64,000 nt of DNA from an uncultured Pelagibacteraceae bacterium (GTDB taxonomy: Bacteria > Pseudomonadota > Alphaproteobacteria > Pelagibacterales > Pelagibacteraceae), in contig CACLDE010000002.1 in assembly GCA_902605645.1 (NCBI GenBank), positions 1-64,000 of the forward strand. Direction: 5' to 3'. The position numbers were made by a program, and so were the translations under genes. Positions 56,569 to 64,000 of this stretch are shown in pieces (the first letter of the stretch is position 1; each line of letters begins with the position of its first letter). The notes beneath the pieces were generated by a model. The model had not been told where the DNA came from and did no database searches. It saw nothing but the letters and a program-made list of their open reading frames with translations.

Positions 56569-57564
56569 ATGAAAAAACTAATGTCATTGATTTCAGCGTT
56601 TTTAGTGATGTTTGCATTCGCAAGCCCAATCGCTAAATCAGCAGAATTCTTTACTATAGGTACCGGCGGACCAACAGGGGTTTATTTCCAAACTGGTAAC
56701 GCCATTTGTAAAATGTTACATAAATCAGCCATAAGTGCTGACCATGGAAGAAAAAAAGGTACAGCTAAAGCTTACAGATGTACTGCACCTTCAACAGGTG
56801 GTTCAAACTATAATATTGGACAAATCAAAGATGGTGAGTTTCAATTTGGTGTAGCTCAATCAGACTGGCAATTTCATGCTTATAACGGTTCAAGCAAATG
56901 GGAAGGAAATCAGTTCGGCGACTTAAGAGCAGTATTTTCTGTTCACAATGAACCTTTCCAAATTTGGGCTAGTAAAAAATCTAAAATCAAAGATTTCAAA
57001 GGCCTAAAAGGTAAAACAGTAAATATTGGTAACCCAGGTTCTGGCCAAAGAGGAACAATGGAAGAGTTAATGAAAGCAATGGGAGCAGACATGAGTATGT
57101 TCAAAGCAACTACTGAACTTACTTCTTCTGAACAAGTAAAAGCTCTTTGTGACGGTAAAATAGACGCGTTTGGATATTCAGTTGGATTTCCAAATGGTGC
57201 AATGGAGCAAGCAGCAACTTGTAAAGCAAAAGCTAGTCCAATTAATTTAACTGGTGGACCAGTTCAAGGTTTAATTGATGGCGCTGACTATTATGCAAAA
57301 GCTGTAATCCCAGCGGGGACTTACTCAAATCAGAAAAAAGATGCTACAACATTTGGTGTAAAAGCTACTGTTGTTACAAGCGCTAATGTTTCTGAAGAGC
57401 TTGTATACTTAGTAACAAAAGCAGTAATGGAAAACTTCGATGATTTCCGAGCTCAACACCCTGCTTTTGGACCTTTGGAAAAGAAAAACATGATAGCTGA
57501 TGGTTTATCAGCTCCATTACATCCAGGTGCGATTAAATATTATAAAGAAGCTGGATTAATGTAA
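56569..57564 (+). CDS. TAXI-family TRAP transporter solute-binding protein
   Basis: Signal peptide; FFTIGTGGPTGVYFQTGNAICKML; GKTVNIGNPGSGQRGTMEELM. Confidence 0.92.
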   Translation: MKKLMSLISAFLVMFAFASPIAKSAEFFTIGTGGPTGVYFQTGNAICKMLHKSAISADHGRKKGTAKAYRCTAPSTGGSNYNIGQIKDGEFQFGVAQSDWQFHAYNGSSKWEGNQFGDLRAVFSVHNEPFQIWASKKSKIKDFKGLKGKTVNIGNPGSGQRGTMEELMKAMGADMSMFKATTELTSSEQVKALCDGKIDAFGYSVGFPNGAMEQAATCKAKASPINLTGGPVQGLIDGADYYAKAVIPAGTYSNQKKDATTFGVKATVVTSANVSEELVYLVTKAVMENFDDFRAQHPAFGPLEKKNMIADGLSAPLHPGAIKYYKEAGLM

Positions 57565-57584
57565 TTCTACTTCATAATTAGATT

Positions 57585-57618
57585 AAAAAGGCCCAATATT
57601 TTTTGGGCCTTTTTTTTT
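57585..57618 (+). terminator. rho-independent terminator after the solute-binding protein gene
   Basis: AAAAAGGCCCA-atatttt-TGGGCCTTTTT plus T-run. Confidence 0.88.
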
Positions 57619-57640
57619 AGAATAAGGTATCTTGACTAAA

Positions 57641-59969
57641 ATGAATAAAAACATTCAAAGTAAGATAAAAAACAAAATTCAAGAAGATATTTCTCCAACT
57701 CGAAATTTATCAGGTATTCACTTAAAAATAGTTTTTTGGAATAGCTATTCTTTGGACATTTTTTCAACTATGGTATGCGTCTCCTTTTCCCTTTTGGTTT
57801 AATTTTGGTATGTTCAAAGGCTTGCCTGCCAGAGCAATACATTTGGGTTTTGCATTAACCTTAACCTTTTTGATTTTTCCAGCGGTGAGAGGAAAAAAAA
57901 TTTCAGCATTCGATATATTTATAAGTATTGCTGCAGCATTTTGCTGTTTATATATTTATTTCTTTTATGACGACCTCGTTAATAGAGGTGGAATACTTTT
58001 AATAAAAGAGATATTTGGATTTAAAGTGCCAGTTGAACTAATCATAGGTACTTCAGGTATATTAATACTCTTGGAAGCTACTAGGCGGGCAATAGGTTTG
58101 CCCTTAGTTATAATTGCAATTTGCTTTCTTTTATTTTCTTATTTTGGAAAATATGCACCTGATATAATCTCTCATGGTGGATTATCCTTAAAACGATTAG
58201 TAGGCTTCCAATGGTTTGATCAAGAAGCAATTTTTGGAATACCTATCGGAGTATCGGTAGACTTTATATTTTTATTTGTATTATTTGGAGCACTACTAGA
58301 AACTGCAGGTGGAGGAAAATATTTTTTAGATTTAGCTTTTGCAATGGTTGGCAAAATGCGAGGCGGACCCGCAAAAGCGGCTATTCTAGGATCTGGGATG
58401 ACAGGTATGATCTCAGGATCATCAATTGCAAACACTGTTACAACAGGAACGTTTACAATTCCTATAATGAAAAAAACTGGTTTTTCGCAAGAGAAAGCAG
58501 GAGCGATTGAAGTTTCATCTTCAGTTAATGGTCAAATTATGCCACCGGTAATGGGTGCAGCAGCTTTTGTAATGGCAAGTTTTATTGGTGTTACCTATTT
58601 TGAAGTTGTTAAACATGCTTTTTTACCAGCAGTTATTTCATATATTGCTTTGTTTTATATATCACATTTAGAGGCACTTAAATTAGGTCTTAAAGGGATG
58701 GATGATGCTGATGTACCGCATTTGAAAAAAACTTTTTTATCTGGTTTGCATTTTTTAATTCCAATATTTGTTTTAATTTTTTTACTCGTCTATATGAGAT
58801 ACACTGCAGGTTTTTCTATTTTTTATGCAACTTTGTCTTTGATCTTAGTAAATCTAGTAAACAGAATTGTTAAAAATTCAGATTTTAAGACAGGTTTGAT
58901 TGATTGGTACAATCAGACAATTGTTGGTCTTCAAAAGGGTGCTATTAATATGGTTGGGGTTGGAATAGCTATTGCGACAGCTGGTATAATAGTAGGAGCG
59001 GTAGGCTCAACAGGACTAAGCACTAACTTAATCATTGTCATAGAAACAATAGCCAGAGACAACGTAATAATTTTAATATTACTAACAATTATACTTTGTT
59101 TACTTCTAGGAATGGGTCTGCCAACAACTGCTAATTATGTTGTAGTAGCTTCACTTATGGCTACAGTTCTTGTTGATGTTGGAAATGCTTCTGGTTTTAT
59201 TTTTCCATTAATAGCAGTTCATTTATTTGTATTTTATTTCGGTTTAATGGCCGATGTGACTCCACCAGTTGGATTGGCCTCTTACGCTGCCGCTGCAATA
59301 TCTGGAGGTGATCCACTAAGAACTGGACTACAAGCCATTTGGTATAGCTTAAGAACAGGTATTTTGCCCGTAGTATTTTTATTTAATCACGAACTTTTAC
59401 TAATCGGCGTAGATAATATCTGGCAAGCTCTAATAGTAATTATTACCTCTTTAATTGGGATTTTAGTTTTTACTGCTGCAACTCAGCAATGGTTTATAAA
59501 TAAATTAAGATGGTATGAAATTATAGCATTTCTAATCATCTCTTTATCTTTTTTAGCTCCTGACTATGTTTTAAGTAAATTTTATCCAAAATTTAATGAG
59601 CAAAAACTTTCAGCCATAACCATTCAAAATCTTTCATTTGATCCAGCCAAAGAAGTTCATATTAAAGTTACTAGACTAAGCGAGTACGGCGAAAGATATA
59701 AGTTATTTGTCATTGATAAAGGAAAATTTGAAAAAGAATATACTCTAGAACAATACGGTGTAACTTTGTCCAATCAAAATGATCAACTTACTGTAGATAA
59801 ATTAAATTGGAAAGGGGAGGCCAAAAAGTCAGGAATTCAGATGGGGGATATCATAAGTAATTTTAAAATTGAAAACCCTGATAGACCAAATAAAGCTATT
59901 GTTTACCCTTTCGCTCTTTCACTATTATTAATTTTTGGATATAATAATTACAGACGCAAACTTGAGTGA
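57641..59969 (+). CDS. TRAP transporter fused permease (TAXI type), with apparent +1 frame break near 57731-57740
   Basis: ORF-track start 57810 lies inside the family N-terminal region. Upstream frame reads FFGIAILWTFFQLWYASPFPFWFNFG-MFKGLPARAIHLGFAL; its 5' part (MNKNIQSKIKNKIQEDISPTRNLSGIHLKIVF, ATG 57641) is in another frame. Body: GSGMTGMISGSSIANTVTTGTFTIP, LLGMGLPTTANYVVVA. Confidence 0.85.
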
Positions 59970-59975
59970 GAAATT

Positions 59976-60128
59976 ATGTTAAAGCAGATTTATAGATGGT
60001 TCTGCTATATTGGAATTCACAGATACGATATTATTGATACCAAATATGGTTTTGGCGCAGCAGGTTCTACCGAGACTGTGAAATGTAAAGATTGTGGCAT
60101 TGCAAAAATTAGACAAAAAAAAAATTAA
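59976..60128 (+). CDS. small protein, 50 aa, possible zinc-binding (MLKQIYRWFCYIGIHRYDIIDTKYGFGAAGSTETVKCKDCGIAKIRQKKN)
   Basis: Hand-read ORF starting 7 nt after the TRAP permease stop; CYIGIH plus CKDC suggests a Zn-ribbon-like site. Below ORF-track cutoff. Confidence 0.55.
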   Translation: MLKQIYRWFCYIGIHRYDIIDTKYGFGAAGSTETVKCKDCGIAKIRQKKN

Positions 60129-60181
60129 CCAGCATCATTTAAGCGCAGTTTTTTTAAATCAAAAAGGTTTATATAAAATTT

Positions 60182-60631
60182 ATGAAAAAAAGAACCTTTA
60201 TAAAAATAATTTTTTATAGCATCGCATCTTTATTCTTGCCCTTTAAATTGTCATCTATTGAGAAGAAGATAATTAACCCTAATCTTTCTGAAGAACAAAA
60301 AAGAATAATGTTTGGTGAAGGAACTGAAAGAGCTGGTACAAGTCCACTTAATTTTGAAAAACGTAAAGGCTCATATCACTGTGCAAATTGTAATGCTAAA
60401 TTATTCGATTCGGTTTCAAAATTTGACAGTGGAACAGGGTGGCCTTCTTTTAACGAGGCTATACCTGGAGCTTTTAAAACTAAAGTTGACTATTCTTTTG
60501 GTATGAAAAGAATTGAGTATCACTGTGCTAAATGTGGTGCTCATCATGGGCACGTCTTTGACGATGGACCAGGACCAAATGGAAAAAGGTACTGCAATAA
60601 TGGTCTTTGTTTAATATTTGTACCAGAGTAA
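60182..60631 (+). CDS. msrB: peptide-methionine (R)-S-oxide reductase, probably exported
   Basis: GTGWPSFNEAI, YHCAKCGAHHGHVFDDGP, KRYCNNGLCLIF; hydrophobic N-terminus MKKRTFIKIIFYSIASLFLPF. Confidence 0.92.
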   Translation: MKKRTFIKIIFYSIASLFLPFKLSSIEKKIINPNLSEEQKRIMFGEGTERAGTSPLNFEKRKGSYHCANCNAKLFDSVSKFDSGTGWPSFNEAIPGAFKTKVDYSFGMKRIEYHCAKCGAHHGHVFDDGPGPNGKRYCNNGLCLIFVPE

Positions 60632-60634
60632 TTA

Positions 60635-61336
60635 ATGAAAAACTTAATATTAGTAATCATATTATTTTTTCTACCACTGCAACTTAATTCAACTGCAGAG
60701 GTAAATTTCCAACAAAAAAAATTTTATTATGAAAATTTAGTAACTAATTGGACAAAAATTTTTCCTGATAGCAATAGAAACGCTGCAGGTCCGAGATTTT
60801 TTAAGTATCTTATAGACCAAAATTTAACTTACCAAGAATTTATTGAATATAACAAACTTTACTGTCCAGTTTCAGGATCGCTAATTAATCCTGGTCAAAA
60901 ACCCGTATTTATCAATGTAAAAAATTCAAAAAATAATGAACAAACTTGTGGAAATATTTATCAGTGCTGTTTACCGTGTTCATGTGATTTAATGAATTAC
61001 GTAAAAGTAAAAACTATTAATCACAAATTCAAAGATGGAAAAAAGAGAATAAACGTGCTTTTAATAAAAAATCCTTGCCAAAAAAAGGATTTTCCTGAAG
61101 AAGTTAACAGAAATTATTTTTGTAAAAATAATGATTTAAATAAAGATGAAGTATTTATAGTTGATAATCAACTAGTAGTTGGTTTACTACATTCTGCCAA
61201 TAAATGTCAGGCAAAGGATTTATCCGCCATACGTAATAATGAAATGACAGGAAAATTTTGTGCTTTTAAAAATCAAATTCCCATCGATAAACTAAACATG
61301 GGAATGGGTGATATATTTATAAAAATGGCTAGGTAA
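60635..61336 (+). CDS. uncharacterised Cys-rich putative periplasmic protein
   Basis: Signal peptide-like N-terminus; 10 Cys including QCCLPCSCD; starts 3 nt after msrB. Confidence 0.75.
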   Translation: MKNLILVIILFFLPLQLNSTAEVNFQQKKFYYENLVTNWTKIFPDSNRNAAGPRFFKYLIDQNLTYQEFIEYNKLYCPVSGSLINPGQKPVFINVKNSKNNEQTCGNIYQCCLPCSCDLMNYVKVKTINHKFKDGKKRINVLLIKNPCQKKDFPEEVNRNYFCKNNDLNKDEVFIVDNQLVVGLLHSANKCQAKDLSAIRNNEMTGKFCAFKNQIPIDKLNMGMGDIFIKMAR

Positions 61337-61338
61337 AA

Positions 61339-62763
61339 TTACTTTTGAGTATAGGTGTAAGTTTTACCTACTTCATTAATTTTATAAGTATTTTCCTTTC
61401 CATTAGTCCATCTTATTTTGACTAGAAAATCTTTTTCTTTATCTCTTATGCCATAATGAGCTACAGGTTCCATCTGACATAAATAGCCAGATCCAGAGTC
61501 AATAGTTTTCGCGTGTTTTCTTTTATTTGAAATTAAGGTAACCGTTGCACCTCTTGCAGGCGCACCATTTTTATTTAATGGTTTAATTCTAATAAAGTTC
61601 TTTTTTTTATCGATATTAGCCTTATATAAAGTTAATTTTTGAAGACCGACTTCTCCATGAGAAATCAACAACTCAAGTATTCCATCATTATCTATATCTG
61701 CAACTGCTGCACCTGTTCCAAGTCCATTTGGTTCTAATGCAGTTTTAATTGAAATTTCTCTCACTTTTCCGTTATTTAAAATTTTAAACAGTTTATTAGG
61801 TTCACCAATGTTATTCATAAATATTTCATCAAAACCATCGTTATCAAAATCAGCAGAAATTACTGTTCTTATTTTTGACGGAGTATTAAATGGTGAAGTT
61901 GCAATATCTTCAAAGAAATTTTCTCTTTTAACAAATAGTCTATGATAGCCATCCCAGTTTCCATTAATAATATCCAAATTTCCTCTATATAAAATATCTG
62001 AGAGAACAGTTCCTCGACCATTTTGATATGTATCCAGAACTCTTTGAGATGCTGCCATATCAAAATAAATTCCATCTACATTTTTATAAAGAAAATTACT
62101 CCCTCTCTCGTTTGCAGCAAATATATCAATTTTGTTTGATAAAATATGCCCTGAAACTACAGAGCGACCACCAGTAATTTTGTCTAATCCTAATTCACTT
62201 GCTTTATCAGTTATTTTCTTATTAGACATCTCATAAAATCTTGTCGGTCCACCATAATTTGCAACATAAAAACCATACATGCCATCACCTTTTCTATCAA
62301 CACATGCAACTGATCTTCCGGCAGTTAAATTTAGATTTTCTTTATTAATTTCTTGTTCAAATAAATCAATATATTTATTATTTTTTAAATCAATTAATCG
62401 GTCAGAATATCTTTTTACACCGCTATAGGTATCAGTATTTAAAAAATAGATTTCTTCGAAACCATCACCGTCAATATCACACGATGCAACACCTATCGTT
62501 AGTTTCTCTCTATCTGTAAATACTTTACTCTTTGCTACATTAATTAATTTTCCATTAGCAGAAGATAAAGCCAAATTTTTATTACCAAATCCAGTTACTA
62601 TAAATTCATAATTACCGTCATTATTCGTATCGGAGACTGCCACTCCGTAACTAAGTCTATCACCCTGATTTAAAATTTGATTACTAATATCTTTAAAAAA
62701 TTCGGATGAATTAGCTAAGTTAAAACTAGCTAAAAAAATTGAGATTAAATATACTAAACGCAT
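61339..62763 (-). CDS. exported FG-GAP/VCBS-repeat protein with ASPIC/UnbV-like C-terminus
   Basis: Repeated D-x-N/D-x-DG motifs (SDTNNDGNYEF, CDIDGDGFEEI, ADFDNDGFDEIF, ADIDNDGILELL); C-term NGAPARGATVTL...IRWTNGKENTYKI. Confidence 0.85.
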   Translation of the reverse strand: MRLVYLISIFLASFNLANSSEFFKDISNQILNQGDRLSYGVAVSDTNNDGNYEFIVTGFGNKNLALSSANGKLINVAKSKVFTDREKLTIGVASCDIDGDGFEEIYFLNTDTYSGVKRYSDRLIDLKNNKYIDLFEQEINKENLNLTAGRSVACVDRKGDGMYGFYVANYGGPTRFYEMSNKKITDKASELGLDKITGGRSVVSGHILSNKIDIFAANERGSNFLYKNVDGIYFDMAASQRVLDTYQNGRGTVLSDILYRGNLDIINGNWDGYHRLFVKRENFFEDIATSPFNTPSKIRTVISADFDNDGFDEIFMNNIGEPNKLFKILNNGKVREISIKTALEPNGLGTGAAVADIDNDGILELLISHGEVGLQKLTLYKANIDKKKNFIRIKPLNKNGAPARGATVTLISNKRKHAKTIDSGSGYLCQMEPVAHYGIRDKEKDFLVKIRWTNGKENTYKINEVGKTYTYTQK

Positions 62764-62771
62764 AGAAAATA

Positions 62772-63149
62772 TTACAATAGTATTTTCCAGGTTCCTGAGG
62801 CTGTAGCAACTATTCCTTTAGAATTTAAGATCTTACAATTTATAAAAACTAAAGTTTTTGTTTTTTTAAGTATTTCTACTTTTCCTACGAGAATATCACC
62901 TTGTTTGCCAGCAGAGATAAATTTTATATCTAAATTTACTGTAACTGATCTTATGTTACCAGCTGCTATGTGAGCAGCATTTCCCATACCAGTATCAGCT
63001 ACAGTTGCAATAAAACCCCCATGGGCGATTTTGCCTGTATTAAGAAATTTTTCCTCTACTTTAATGCTAAATTCGTAATTTGTTTCGTCTATCTTTTTAA
63101 AAGAAAGATCACCGATATTTTGCATAAAACCTTTTTTAGTTTCGTCCAT
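62772..63149 (-). CDS. PaaI-like hotdog-fold thioesterase
   Basis: GKIAHGGFIATVADTGMGNAAHIA; VTVNLDIKFISAGKQGD. Track start is 63176; MDETKKG at 63149 removes most of the overlap with the upstream gene. Confidence 0.83.
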   Translation of the reverse strand: MDETKKGFMQNIGDLSFKKIDETNYEFSIKVEEKFLNTGKIAHGGFIATVADTGMGNAAHIAAGNIRSVTVNLDIKFISAGKQGDILVGKVEILKKTKTLVFINCKILNSKGIVATASGTWKILL

Positions 63150-64000
63150 ATATTTTTTTACCATAAATTGGTGCAAGTTGAGAGAAAATAACCGCAGACA
63201 ATATTATTATAATCCCTAAAACTTTGAACTCATTAAGATATTGATCTAGTAAAATCCATGCCGCAACAGATGCGAATACTCCTTCTAGAGAGAAAATTAT
63301 TGCGGCAGGAGCGGGTGATAGATGTTGTAGCGCTATAATTTGAAGTAAAAATGCTAAGCCACTTGATAGAACACCTGCGTACAAAAGCTCACCAGCCTCT
63401 AAAGATAACAGTTTAAAAGAAATGAATTCAATTGAAATTGCAGGCACAGCCGAAAACATTGCTGCGATTAAACACTGAAACGCAGCTATAGTTATCGGGT
63501 AATTAAATATTTTTAAAAATTTTGATACGTAGACAATATGAAGTGCCCAAAAAAAAGCTCCAATTACTACGAGAGAGTCTCCAAGTCTTACCCTATAGTT
63601 ATTTAATTCGCTTAAAAGCAAACCTCCTAATAAACACATTATTACTGCAGGCCAAACAGATTTATGTATTTTCTTTGAAAAAAGAAAATAAGCTAATACT
63701 GGAACTATCACTACATATAAAACAGTGAATACTGCTGAGTTAGCCACATCTGTATAAATTAGAGAAATTTGTTGAAATATATTTCCCCCTGCTAAAAAAA
63801 ATCCTAACAAAAGCATATTGAAAATAATGATTTTAAAGTTCGACTTGATTTTCTTTATTTCTTTAAATTCAAAAATAAAAAAAAAAGGCAATAAAGCAAA
63901 AAAACCTAAAAGCAATCTTGCAGCTGAGAAAGTCCAAGGTCCAATGTAATCCATTCCAGTATCTTGTGCTATAAATGCTGTACCCCATAAAAAGGAGCAA
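63136..64000 (-). CDS. EamA/DMT-superfamily permease, 5'-truncated by window end
   Basis: Frame stays open past the track Met at 63954: ..CSFLWGTAFIAQDTGMDYIGPWTFSAARLLLGF; TM repeats. Confidence 0.85.
   Translation of the reverse strand, partial: CSFLWGTAFIAQDTGMDYIGPWTFSAARLLLGFFALLPFFFIFEFKEIKKIKSNFKIIIFNMLLLGFFLAGGNIFQQISLIYTDVANSAVFTVLYVVIVPVLAYFLFSKKIHKSVWPAVIMCLLGGLLLSELNNYRVRLGDSLVVIGAFFWALHIVYVSKFLKIFNYPITIAAFQCLIAAMFSAVPAISIEFISFKLLSLEAGELLYAGVLSSGLAFLLQIIALQHLSPAPAAIIFSLEGVFASVAAWILLDQYLNEFKVLGIIIILSAVIFSQLAPIYGKKIYGRN

Noticed and set aside
58220-58435. 71-aa antisense ORF in the TRAP permease
   Set aside because: Shadow ORF with no domain or start signal.

Overview
AT-rich, densely packed bacterial chromosome segment. 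Gene content and style (very short intergenic gaps, TCA/ATP-synthase operons, SAM-II riboswitch on metX, TAXI-type TRAP transporter) point to a streamlined SAR11/Pelagibacterales-like alphaproteobacterium; this taxonomic call is inference. Main blocks: trmD(partial)-rplS-leuCDB-asd; sdhCDAB-mmsA-mdh; a three-gene surface-glycan type insertion; sucCDAB-lpd; priA; atpHAGDC; a minus-strand block rppH-ctpA-rsfS-nadD-proA-proB-obgE-rpmA-rplU-gloB-metW-metX; hisC-tyrA; plsC-lysA-argH; redox/membrane genes; tRNA-Leu(CAA); an acyl-CoA synthetase; carD-fdxA-terB-helicase; an aminotransferase; a TAXI TRAP transporter; msrB and neighbours; and a DMT permease cut by the window end. No rRNA, CRISPR, prophage or IS element was seen. 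The most interesting observations are: (1) a SAM-II riboswitch before metX followed by a terminator-like hairpin with a mutually exclusive 8-bp antiterminator pairing; (2) an untracked 21-codon gene made only of M/A/K/R (MAKRRKKAKKKKAKKRRRRRR) in the largest non-coding gap, with its own ribosome-binding site and flanking terminator; (3) a +1 frame break at a T6 run near the N-terminus of the TRAP permease; (4) a double hairpin between and around the Shine-Dalgarno and AUG of an aminotransferase gene; (5) several small ORFs below the ORF-track cutoff. All family calls come from reading the sequence; no database search was run.
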